DNA from: Bacillota bacterium | Lineage (GTDB): Bacteria > Bacillota > Clostridia > Peptostreptococcales > Anaerovoracaceae | Length of the DNA stretch: 12,887 nucleotides | Reading direction: 5' to 3' | Assembly: GCA_021443825.1 (NCBI GenBank) | Contig: JABUTE010000208.1 | Coordinates: 1 to 12,887 of the forward strand | Part shown: one piece after another, positions 1-6,476 of the stretch | Position numbering within the stretch: position 1 is the first letter of the stretch | Layout of the letters: each line of letters starts with the position of its first letter | Notes under the pieces: model-generated | Databases searched by the model: none | What the model was told of the DNA's origin: nothing | Seen by the model: the letters and a program-made list of their open reading frames with translations, nothing else | Made by a program: the position numbers and the translations under genes

Positions 1-394
1 GCACGGTACCGATGGTGCCGACGCCATCCAGGCTCTGGAAGATGGCCAGCAGTCGGGTGATGCCGCCCTCTGCGATATATTCGTAGATGATGTCAGCCTT
101 TGCGGTCGACATGGTGGGCTGGGCATCCTTGATGTTATTGATCATGACCGCATAGGGGCGGTTTAACGAAAGATCTTCATCCGTTTCCAGTCCTGACAGA
201 GGATTCTGATACTTTACCGGTTCAGGCTCCGGTTCCGGCGCAGGAGCAGGCTCCGGTTCCTCGGGAAGCTTGAGCGATTCAGGCGTTTCTGTGGGCGCGG
301 GAGCAGGTTCGGGAACCTCCTCTTTTGCACCGCAGGCAGAAAAGAGCATCAGGGCTGCAAGCAGCAGCGCCAGTATCTTCAGATTCTTTTTCAT
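1..394 (-). CDS. DUF3048 (YerB-like) lipoprotein, N-terminal part only
   Basis: The start is at base 394 and the gene runs off the left edge; about 131 codons are visible. Residues 1-21 form a lipoprotein signal: KK at 2-3, a Leu/Ala-rich core, and FSAC ending at Cys21, the likely lipidated residue. Phe at -3 is a slightly unusual lipobox residue. Residues 26-60 are a Pro/Glu-rich spacer. The DUF3048 domain begins near residue 64 with NPLSGL, followed by RPYAVMINN (79-87) and the block ADIIYEYIAEGGITR (100-114), which is typical of the family. DUF3048 proteins are extracytoplasmic and their function is unknown. The start is backed by GAGAGG eight bases upstream and an extended -10 promoter at 433-441, so the gene probably has its own transcript rather than relying only on the operon to its right. 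Family assignment is firm; function is not known. Confidence 0.85.
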   Translation of the reverse strand, partial: MKKNLKILALLLAALMLFSACGAKEEVPEPAPAPTETPESLKLPEEPEPAPAPEPEPEPVKYQNPLSGLETDEDLSLNRPYAVMINNIKDAQPTMSTAKADIIYEYIAEGGITRLLAIFQSLDGVGTIGTV

Positions 395-432
395 TCTGTT
401 TACCTCTCGGAATGGGTTAACTGCTGTTTTTT

Positions 433-441
433 ATTATAGCA
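433..441 (-). promoter_or_regulatory. Extended -10 promoter for the DUF3048 gene
   Basis: On the minus strand this reads TGCTATAAT: a perfect -10 hexamer with the TGn extension. No good -35 is visible 17 bases further up. Predicted transcription starts near 426, giving a leader of about 32 bases before the start at 394. The -10 lies between the arms of an inverted repeat, CTGCTG (421-426) and CAGCAG (443-448). Confidence 0.6.
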
Positions 442-459
442 CAGCAGGGTCGTTCGTCG

Positions 460-1230
460 CTACTTATTCCCGCAGGACGCAGGCGAAAAGGGATGACCGT
501 ACCAGCTGCCGTAGATGGCGCGAAGCTCCTGGGTATACGAGCCGTCGTCATTGCGAACGGCCAGCTGGGGAAGAAACTGCAGCTCCTTGCCGGCACCTTT
601 CACAAATTCCATCAAAAGGATGTTTGCATCAGCCCCGGCTTTGGGCACAACGGCCTGCAGCTTTTTCGGTTCCAGGCCGGCAGCTCTTGCCGATTCGATC
701 AGATCGCCCAGGCGAAACGGCCGGTGCACCATGCACAGCCTTCCGCCGGCGCGAAGAAGACGGGCGGCTTCTCTCATAAAATCAGACAGAACGGCGGTGG
801 TCTCGTGGCGGGCAATGCCTTTTTCGCTTTCCGGGTTGACCAGGCTGCTGCCTTTTTCCATATAGGGGGGATTGCTGATCACAAGGTCCATGGTCTCTGC
901 CGCCAGGTGCATTTTCAGCTGGAGAATATCGCTGTGAAGAAATGAGATATGATCTTCCAGACCGTTCATGACTGCCGTGCGGCTGGCAAGGGCATAAGGG
1001 CCCTCCTGCAGCTCGATGCCGGTCACCTGCCGGGGATGATATTTGGCATAGAGAATAAAGGATGCCGCTCCGTTGCCGCTGCCCAGCTCGCAGACACGGT
1101 CTGTTTCTTCTGCACGGGCAAAGTGGGCCAGCAGCACCGCATCCACACCGAAGCAGAATTGCGCAGGATCCTGCAGCAGCTTTATGCCCCCGAAGCCGAT
1201 CTCATCAATTCTCAGAGGCTTCGGATCCAT
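460..1230 (-). CDS. TrmN6/YabB-like N6-adenine methyltransferase
   Basis: This is a 256-residue class I S-adenosylmethionine-dependent methyltransferase. The N-terminus (RIDEIGFGGIKLLQ, 7-20) and the FGVDAVLLAHF block (27-37) match the TrmN6/YfiC/YabB family, whose Escherichia coli member methylates N6 of A37 in tRNA1(Val). Motif I, ELGSGNG, is at 48-54 (cofactor binding). The NPPY tetrad at 120-123 marks amino-methylation of adenine. Length is normal for the family. The start overlaps the end of ricT by 26 bases and has no clear Shine-Dalgarno sequence, so translation is probably coupled to ricT. The position directly after ricT corresponds to yabB after yaaT in Bacillus, although no yabA-like gene lies between. 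The tRNA target is inferred from the family; a different RNA target is possible. Confidence 0.85.
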   Translation of the reverse strand: MDPKPLRIDEIGFGGIKLLQDPAQFCFGVDAVLLAHFARAEETDRVCELGSGNGAASFILYAKYHPRQVTGIELQEGPYALASRTAVMNGLEDHISFLHSDILQLKMHLAAETMDLVISNPPYMEKGSSLVNPESEKGIARHETTAVLSDFMREAARLLRAGGRLCMVHRPFRLGDLIESARAAGLEPKKLQAVVPKAGADANILLMEFVKGAGKELQFLPQLAVRNDDGSYTQELRAIYGSWYGHPFSPASCGNK

Positions 1231-2332
1231 GATTCTGTTCTGCTAAGGATGCCTCAAAGGACTCCTTTTTGTGCATGTTCTTTCTGGGACGGTCGTGGCG
1301 TCTGACGCCTTTGGAAGACTTTGCTCCCTTCGCCTCCTCTGCTCCGCCCTCCTGACGGGGCTGGCGGTCGCGCTTTTCCGGTTTTTCGCGCCGTTCCTCC
1401 CGCTCATGGCGATCCTTTTGCTCCAGCTTTTCCGCTTCAGCCTCCAGCTTTGCATCGCTGCTGCTCTGCTTTTCACCCTGGCTGCGGCCGCGGCGCCGTT
1501 CTGTGCGGGAGATCTCCTCTTTGCTGTAGGTATAGTATTCGGTAGAAAGCTTATCGGGCTTGTCTTCGTAATTGTCGTTCAGGATCAGACGGGCCTTGAT
1601 CTGCATCTTCAAAATGTTCACGTCGCAGACCAGCGCCTTGCCGTCCCGGGTGCCGATGATCTCACCGATCTCGGGCATACCCTTCTTAGACTCCACATAG
1701 TTATCGTTTTCATACTGCAGGCAGCACATCAGTCTTCCGCAGATACCCGAGATCTTAATGGGATTTAACGACAGATTCTGCACCTTAGCCATTTTGATGG
1801 ACACCGGTTCGAATTCCGGCAGCCAGCTGTGACAGCAGAGATCTCTTCCGCAGCAGCCGATGCCACCCATCATCTTCGTTTCATCGCGAACACCGATCTG
1901 GCGCAGCTCGATGCGCATGCGGAATACGCCGGCAAGATCCTTTACCAGCTCGCGGAAATCAACACGCCCCTCGGCCGTAAAGTAATAGATGATCTTGCTG
2001 TTGTCGAAGGTATATTCCACATCGACCAGCTTCATATCCAGACCGTGCTTGAGGATCTTTTCCTGGCAGACCTCCAGCGCCTTCTGTTTCTTTGCCTCGT
2101 TTTCGGCATTGCGGGTGATATCCTCCTGCGTAGCGACCCGGATGATGGGCTTTAAGGGAGAGATGACACTGCTTTCGTCGACCTCGATGATATCGGTGGA
2201 AAGCATGCCGAATTCCAGGCCCCGGACAGTTTCCACCACAACAAAGCTTCCGGCCTTGATCTGCAGATCGCCCGGATCGAAATAATAGACTCTTCCGGCA
2301 GATTTAAAGCGTACACACGCGACTCTTACCAT
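1205..2332 (-). CDS. ricT: RicT (YaaT), PSP1-domain Fe-S protein
   Basis: This 375-residue protein has a PSP1 domain. In Bacillus subtilis, RicT (YaaT) joins RicA and RicF in a [4Fe-4S] complex that affects RNase Y-dependent mRNA processing, sporulation and competence. Cysteine clusters CCGRDLCC (160-167) and CGRLMCC (198-204) are the family hallmark and probable cluster ligands. I chose ATG 2332 because AAGGAGG lies five bases upstream. An in-frame GTG at 2350 would add six residues but would put that ribosome binding site inside the gene and overlap holB. The holB stop TAA forms part of the AAGGAGG, so the two are tightly coupled. From about residue 270 to the end there is a roughly 100-residue Glu/Arg/Lys/Ser-rich low-complexity tail. 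The B. subtilis protein is about 275 residues long, so this tail is an extension. Confidence 0.93.
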   Translation of the reverse strand: MVRVACVRFKSAGRVYYFDPGDLQIKAGSFVVVETVRGLEFGMLSTDIIEVDESSVISPLKPIIRVATQEDITRNAENEAKKQKALEVCQEKILKHGLDMKLVDVEYTFDNSKIIYYFTAEGRVDFRELVKDLAGVFRMRIELRQIGVRDETKMMGGIGCCGRDLCCHSWLPEFEPVSIKMAKVQNLSLNPIKISGICGRLMCCLQYENDNYVESKKGMPEIGEIIGTRDGKALVCDVNILKMQIKARLILNDNYEDKPDKLSTEYYTYSKEEISRTERRRGRSQGEKQSSSDAKLEAEAEKLEQKDRHEREERREKPEKRDRQPRQEGGAEEAKGAKSSKGVRRHDRPRKNMHKKESFEASLAEQNHGSEASEN

Positions 2333-2337
2333 TGATT

Positions 2338-2344
2338 CCTCCTT
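2338..2344 (-). promoter_or_regulatory. Ribosome binding site that fixes the ricT start
   Basis: The minus strand reads AAGGAGG, five bases before ATG 2332. Its first bases are shared with the holB stop codon TAA (2343-2345). This excludes the longer GTG start at 2350 in practice and suggests stop-restart coupling from holB to ricT. Confidence 0.8.
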
Positions 2345-3173
2345 ATACACGCAGACAAAGCTGCTTCATGGTATATCCCACATTGTGCAGCTGCTTCAGA
2401 CACCGTCTGGCATCGGTCAGGGCTTCCTGCGCCCCGGCAAGGCAGCTGATATCGTCTGTTTTTTTGAAAGTGGCAGCGATGAACATCTCGCCCCGCAGGG
2501 CGTCTTCCAAAGCGAGAAGAAATTCCAGCGCAAGCTCCCGTTCCTCGCCTTTGGCGTCTAAGACCGCTTTCAGACAGCTCTTTTTCTTATAAAAGGCTTC
2601 TTTTTTCAGGATCAGCTTGCAGAATTCTTTGGCTGCCTTTTGAAGCTCCTCGCGGATCTGCGGCTCTGCCTCCTCCAGCCAGTAAGCCGTGCAGCGCGAC
2701 ACGACCGTGGGCAGCAGCGCATCGATATTTTCTGCCAGCAGAAGAAATACCACCGACGGAAGAGGCTCCTCCAGGGTCTTCAGCAGCTTGTTCTGCGCCT
2801 GGGGCAGCATCTGCTGAGCTTCTTCGATGATGACCACATAGGTGTCGCCAAAGGATCGAAACGACAGCCGCTGCTGCAGCTCCTCGATCATGCTCACCGG
2901 AATGGATGCCTTATCTGCCGGCTTTACAATGCGGATCAGATCCTCCTGATTGCCGTCTTCAAACTTGCGGCAGGCAGCGCAGCTTGCGCAATAGTCGTCT
3001 TTGCTCTGCGGGCAAAGGATCGCTTTGGCAAAGGCATCGCCCAGCTCCTTTCGGCTCTGCGCATCGCCGCCGGCAAACAGAAAGGCATGAAACAGCCGCT
3101 CCTTTGCCAGAAGGCCGGAAAGCTGCTGTCCGAGACCTCTGTTTTTATCAAGCTCTTTCAGCGACATAGGCAT
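2343..3173 (-). CDS. holB: DNA polymerase III delta' subunit
   Basis: This is the clamp-loader delta' subunit, which works with DnaX and delta to load the beta clamp at replication forks. The 276-residue protein has an AAA+ N-terminal half. The Walker A position is degenerate (AGGDAQSRK, 34-42), as expected for delta', which does not hydrolyse ATP. A zinc module of four cysteines lies at 54, 62, 65 and 68. A Walker B-like IIEEAQQM is at 115-122, and the SRC motif of clamp-loader subunits is at 159-161. The gene lies between tmk and ricT, the usual Firmicutes order. It overlaps tmk by 26 bases if it starts at ATG 3173. A second ATG at 3167 starts MSLKEL and has better spacing to the only AGGG nearby, so the true start could be two codons later. 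Confidence 0.92.
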   Translation of the reverse strand: MPMSLKELDKNRGLGQQLSGLLAKERLFHAFLFAGGDAQSRKELGDAFAKAILCPQSKDDYCASCAACRKFEDGNQEDLIRIVKPADKASIPVSMIEELQQRLSFRSFGDTYVVIIEEAQQMLPQAQNKLLKTLEEPLPSVVFLLLAENIDALLPTVVSRCTAYWLEEAEPQIREELQKAAKEFCKLILKKEAFYKKKSCLKAVLDAKGEERELALEFLLALEDALRGEMFIAATFKKTDDISCLAGAQEALTDARRCLKQLHNVGYTMKQLCLRV

Positions 3174-3774
3174 CTACCCTGGTGCGGATGAGCTCTGCGA
3201 TCTCTTCGATGGAACGGGCGGCATCGATCACCACATAGCGGTCCTGATAGATGCGGCTCAGCTCCAGATAGCCCTGATAGACCTTGTTGTGAAAGGTCAT
3301 CGCTTCGCTTTCCATGCGGTCGGGAGCCCCTTCTGCCAGAACTCTCTTTTTGCCGACGGCAGGGTCCACATTTAAAAAGAAGGTCAGATCCGGCTGCAGA
3401 TCCTGGATGGCAAACTCATTGATGACGCGTACCCCGTCGCCCAGCCCCCTTCCGTAGCCCTGATAGGCAATGGAAGAATCCATGAACCGATCGCTGAGCA
3501 CGATGGTGCCCTCTTGCAGCGCAGGTTTGATCACCTGATCGACCAGCTGAGCGCGGGATGCAGCATACAGCAATGCCTCTGCCGCAGGAGCCATCTCTTT
3601 GTTGCGGTTATCCAGAATGATCTCCCGGATCTTCTCGGAGATGGGAGTGCCGCCCGGCTCTCTTGTGGAAAGCACCTTCAGCCCTTTTTGGGTGCAATGC
3701 TCTGTCAGCAGACGGATCTGCGTTGTTTTTCCGCTGCCATCCGGCCCTTCAAAGCTGATAAATAAACCTTTCAT
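3148..3774 (-). CDS. tmk: Thymidylate kinase
   Basis: Thymidylate kinase phosphorylates dTMP to dTDP with ATP in the cytoplasm, an essential step in dTTP supply. The 208-residue protein has the P-loop GPDGSGKT at 10-17, the TREPGGT block at 37-43, the DRF motif at 95-97 and SSIAYQGYGRG at 100-110, all diagnostic. Length is typical. ATG 3774 is preceded by GAGGAGG at good spacing and overlaps the TGA of the upstream small gene (ATGA), so translation is coupled. The gene is followed by holB in an overlapping arrangement, linking dTTP supply and replication in one transcript. Confidence 0.97.
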   Translation of the reverse strand: MKGLFISFEGPDGSGKTTQIRLLTEHCTQKGLKVLSTREPGGTPISEKIREIILDNRNKEMAPAAEALLYAASRAQLVDQVIKPALQEGTIVLSDRFMDSSIAYQGYGRGLGDGVRVINEFAIQDLQPDLTFFLNVDPAVGKKRVLAEGAPDRMESEAMTFHNKVYQGYLELSRIYQDRYVVIDAARSIEEIAELIRTRVDAYVAERA

Positions 3775-4004
3775 TGCTGTCTTCCTCCTCTGGATCTTCG
3801 ATATTCCTCTTCAAAAAGACGCCTGCGCTCTTCTTCGTTTTTCATGGCCTGCTCCTGCTGTTTTTTCAGCTCTTCTTTTCTGCGCTTGCTGCGCTCCAGC
3901 CGATCGACGTAATGCTTCATCTCGGCAAATACGGCGACACAGATCGCCATCACCGGAAGGGACAGCAGCACCCAAAGCAGATATTTTTCTGTTAAATAAG
4001 ACAT
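3771..4004 (-). CDS. Small single-pass membrane protein with charged coiled-coil tail
   Basis: I do not recognise the family. The 77-residue product starts MSYLTEKYLL and has one hydrophobic segment at about residues 8-28, then a highly charged Arg/Lys/Glu/Gln helix from about 30 to the end that looks like a coiled coil. I chose ATG 4004 because an AAAGGCGGAG-type binding site lies just upstream and because the predicted transcription start (about 4054) falls on the alternative GTG at 4052, leaving that start no leader. It is the first gene of the tmk operon and its stop overlaps the tmk start by four bases. The basic residues right after the membrane segment suggest a cytoplasmic C-terminus. 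It is probably a real gene because of the coupling, promoter and composition; its role is unknown. Confidence 0.7.
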   Translation of the reverse strand: MSYLTEKYLLWVLLSLPVMAICVAVFAEMKHYVDRLERSKRRKEELKKQQEQAMKNEEERRRLFEEEYRRSRGGRQQ

Positions 4005-4060
4005 GGACTCCGCCTTTGATATCGGTATCGTATGGAAATTGCATGATAACACAGTTTAAT

Positions 4061-4069
4061 ATTATATCA
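4061..4069 (-). promoter_or_regulatory. Extended -10 promoter for the tmk-holB-ricT operon
   Basis: The minus strand reads TGATATAAT: a consensus -10 hexamer (4061-4066) with the TGn extension. The -35 position is poor. It lies just downstream of the serine-operon terminator and about 57 bases before the small membrane-protein start at 4004, as expected for the head of a separate operon. Confidence 0.65.
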
Positions 4070-4110
4070 CAGGTCTTAGCTTTTCGCTCTGTTTTTCCTG
4101 CAAAACAAAA

Positions 4111-4135
4111 AACCTGCCTGAAAAACAGGCAGGTT
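4111..4135 (-). terminator. Rho-independent terminator of the serC-serA-DUF1015 operon
   Basis: Perfect 10-base inverted repeat (AACCTGCCTG and CAGGCAGGTT) with a 5-base loop. On the minus strand it is followed by a T-rich tract (TTTTGTTTTG, 4110-4101). It lies 22 bases past the DUF1015 stop and separates this operon from the tmk operon promoter. Confidence 0.9.
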
Positions 4136-4157
4136 GCATGAGACTTGGGATTCTTAC

Positions 4158-5438
4158 TTAACGGATCTTTCTTGCTTCCGTATAGTAACGCTTGTCCTGT
4201 GCATGACCCATGGAGAAGGTCTTTCTGGGCAGAACGCCGTCAGCCATTACCGTCTTGAACAGCTGATCCTTGCCCATTGCAGGAAGCTTGAAGCCGATGT
4301 TGCCGGGCTTGGAGCCCAGTTCGTCGGTAACCTCGTCGCCGTGGATGTAGTCGACCTCGCAGCCGGTCTCCTTGATATACTTATCAAGGAAGCTCTGCAG
4401 GGTTCCGACGGCCAGCTGTACCTTGGGATTGGGTACGGTGAGGAAGCCCTTATGACCTTCGTAGGTATAGGCGATGACGTGGCCTTCGCCCTGACCTTCG
4501 TAGCATTCAGGATACTCGGCCTTGAAGGCTGCCAGCAGCTTTTCGGGATCGACACCGAAGAGAACGCGGTGGATCGGCTCGAACTTGAGGGCATCATCGT
4601 GGTTGTTGACCAGCTCGACGAGAGCGAATCTGGAGGGCAGGTTTGCCCATTCGCTTTCGGGAGTGACCTTCTTCTGATCTTCGAAGCACTGCTTTGCGGT
4701 AGCCAGAGAGTGGTTTCCGTCGCCGACAGCAAAGAGCAGAGGAGCAACACCCTTCATGCCATACTTCTTTTCCATGCTGGCATCGCTGCTCAGCTCGGTG
4801 AGTGCGTCAGCAACTGCATCGATCTGTGCGTCGGTCAGCTTCCATCCCTTCAGGTTTCCGCCTTCCTTCATCAGATCGAAATCATAGAGCTTTTCCATGG
4901 CTGCGGTATTGGCAGTCAGAGGCTCGATCACGGTCTTGTCGCCGTCATCGATGAGGATCATTACGTGAGGCAGCTCGATGGGAGCATCCTTACGAACTCT
5001 TACTCTGGGGGGAATTCTTTCGATAACGGTACCCTCGGTGGCTCTTACCAGAGCGCCGGAGCCGGGAGTGAAATCGTACTGATCCAGATCGATCATACCG
5101 ATGAGGCCATGGCGGACGGAACCGTCAGACTGGGTACGCTCGATGTAGACGAGGCTTTCTTCCAGCGTCTTGAAAACGCCCTTTGCCATGTAGTCCTTCA
5201 TGGAGGTGTTGATCTTTGCGATATACTGATCGACATCGGGAGAGTTCAGATAGTTCTCGGGAAGGATCAGGCGCAGGGTGGAGGGAGCCTCTCCTACGAT
5301 ATTTTCAACATCTGCCCAATATTCGGGCTGAGAAGTGAACTGGTCGCAGGCGACAACAGACCACTTGGTCATATCTGCCTCTGCAGGAAGCAGGATATCA
5401 GCGGGATAAAAGCCCAGCTTGGTAAACTTTTCGTTCAT
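4158..5438 (-). CDS. DUF1015 family protein, serine-operon member
   Basis: This 426-residue, apparently cytoplasmic protein has no signal or membrane segment and belongs to DUF1015 (COG4198), whose biochemical role I do not know as established. Visible family features are the N-terminal FYPADILLPAEAD region (10-22), GDGNHSLATAK (239-249; many relatives have ADGHHR here), FEPIHRVLF (286-294), and a C-terminal PRKTFSMGH (404-412). ATG 5438 follows GGAG with good spacing and lies 26 bases after the serA stop; a strong terminator follows the gene. It is thus the last gene of a serC-serA operon that has no phosphoserine phosphatase. A role in serine/phosphoserine metabolism is my inference from context. 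The DGxH motif resembles the DGHHR/GxRR-type motif of ParB-fold proteins, some of which are free-serine kinases; this resemblance is by eye only. Confidence 0.88.
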   Translation of the reverse strand: MNEKFTKLGFYPADILLPAEADMTKWSVVACDQFTSQPEYWADVENIVGEAPSTLRLILPENYLNSPDVDQYIAKINTSMKDYMAKGVFKTLEESLVYIERTQSDGSVRHGLIGMIDLDQYDFTPGSGALVRATEGTVIERIPPRVRVRKDAPIELPHVMILIDDGDKTVIEPLTANTAAMEKLYDFDLMKEGGNLKGWKLTDAQIDAVADALTELSSDASMEKKYGMKGVAPLLFAVGDGNHSLATAKQCFEDQKKVTPESEWANLPSRFALVELVNNHDDALKFEPIHRVLFGVDPEKLLAAFKAEYPECYEGQGEGHVIAYTYEGHKGFLTVPNPKVQLAVGTLQSFLDKYIKETGCEVDYIHGDEVTDELGSKPGNIGFKLPAMGKDQLFKTVMADGVLPRKTFSMGHAQDKRYYTEARKIR

Positions 5439-5464
5439 TCGTAATCTCCTAAGTTCAGAGTGAA

Positions 5465-6382
5465 TTATCTCTTGGCGAATTCTTCAACGATCTCGACCAG
5501 CTCAGTGCCGATCATCTTCTGCGCTTCCTTGGTGCCGGAACCGATATGGGGAGTTGCAGATACGGCGGGATGGTTGACCAGCTCGGGGTTGGAAATGGAT
5601 TCGGTCATGAAGACGTCCAAACCGGCAGCCTTTACCTTGCCGCTGTTCAGTGCTTCCAGAAGAGCAGCTTCGTCAACATTGGCGCCTCTGGAGGTGTTGA
5701 CGATGATCACGCCGTCCTTCATCTTGGCGATGTTTTCCTTGTTGATCAGAGCGCCGCCGTCAGCAGCGGGAGCATGTACGGAGATGACGTCGGACATTGC
5801 CAGCAGCTCGTCCATTTCGACATACTTGATGCCCATCTTCTCTTCGATGCCTTCTACGTGGAAGATATCGTAAGCAACAACGGTCATGCCGATGCCCTTT
5901 GCGATCTCGCCCAGTCTCTGACCGATGCGGCCGAAACCGACGATACCCAGGGTCTTACCCTTGAGCTCCATGCCCTTGGAGTAAGCCTTCTTTTCCCACT
6001 GGCCGTTTCTCATGGTGTAGCCGGAGATATTGATGTGGCGTGCGCAGGAAAGCATGTGGCCCAGAGCCAGCTCGGCAACGGGGTTCTGTGCAGCGCGGGG
6101 AGTGTTTCTTACTTCGAAGCCGCAGGCCTTTGCATAAGGAACATCGATGTTGTCGAGACCTACGCCGGCACGGATGATCAGCTTCAGGTTGCTGCCCTTA
6201 GCAGCATCAAGAATAGCATGATCCTTCAGCTTGGTAGCGGAACGAACGATAACGACATCAAAGTCCTTCAGTGCTTCGCCCAGCTCAGCAGGTTCATAGA
6301 ACTTTTCAACGACTTCGAAGCCGTCAGCGGTGAACTTTTCAACTGCAGACTTATCAATACCGTCGGTAGCAAGAATACGCAT
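5465..6382 (-). CDS. serA: D-3-phosphoglycerate dehydrogenase, short form
   Basis: The enzyme oxidises 3-phosphoglycerate to 3-phosphohydroxypyruvate with NAD+, the first step of serine synthesis. The 305-residue product has the two-part D-2-hydroxyacid dehydrogenase fold. Visible features are RAGVGLDNID (71-80), the Rossmann loop GFGRIG (149-154), Asp172 at the usual NAD-selecting position, and catalytic Arg232 (in NTSRG), Glu261 (in DVFMTE) and His279 (in PHIGSGT). It ends soon after the substrate domain, so it lacks the ACT and intervening domains used for serine feedback in longer SerA types. ATG 6382 (MRILATDG) is preceded by AAGGAG; an upstream in-frame start at 6418 would add 12 basic residues without such a site. 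A related hydroxyacid dehydrogenase activity cannot be excluded, but the adjacent serC makes serA very likely. Confidence 0.93.
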   Translation of the reverse strand: MRILATDGIDKSAVEKFTADGFEVVEKFYEPAELGEALKDFDVVIVRSATKLKDHAILDAAKGSNLKLIIRAGVGLDNIDVPYAKACGFEVRNTPRAAQNPVAELALGHMLSCARHINISGYTMRNGQWEKKAYSKGMELKGKTLGIVGFGRIGQRLGEIAKGIGMTVVAYDIFHVEGIEEKMGIKYVEMDELLAMSDVISVHAPAADGGALINKENIAKMKDGVIIVNTSRGANVDEAALLEALNSGKVKAAGLDVFMTESISNPELVNHPAVSATPHIGSGTKEAQKMIGTELVEIVEEFAKR

Positions 6383-6432
6383 GGTGTGTTTTCTCCTTTT
6401 TCTTTTATGAATATTCAATCAGACAATACGAA

Positions 6433-6450
6433 CCCCCGCGCATGCGGGGG
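6433..6450 (-). terminator. GC-rich hairpin between serC and serA
   Basis: CCCCCGC and GCGGGGG pair perfectly with a 4-base loop. On the minus strand it is followed only by TTCGTATTGTCT, so the T tract is weak. It lies in the 94-base gap after the serC stop. I read it as a partial terminator or an mRNA-stabilising 3' hairpin that could make serC more abundant than serA; a full stop is unlikely because no new promoter is evident before serA. Confidence 0.5.
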
Positions 6451-6476
6451 CACGTTAACAGTTGTTGTTTATGTGA

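Noticed and set aside
421..448. CTGCTG/CAGCAG inverted repeat as the terminator of the left operon
   Set aside because: The stem is only six base pairs with a 16-base loop and no T tract on the minus strand; the enclosed TGCTATAAT is better explained as a promoter.
4134..5444. A 436-codon plus-strand frame opposite the DUF1015 gene
   Set aside because: It mirrors a gene with clear family motifs, ribosome binding site and terminator on the minus strand. Its own product has no recognisable domain, and long antisense frames are common where third positions are GC-rich.
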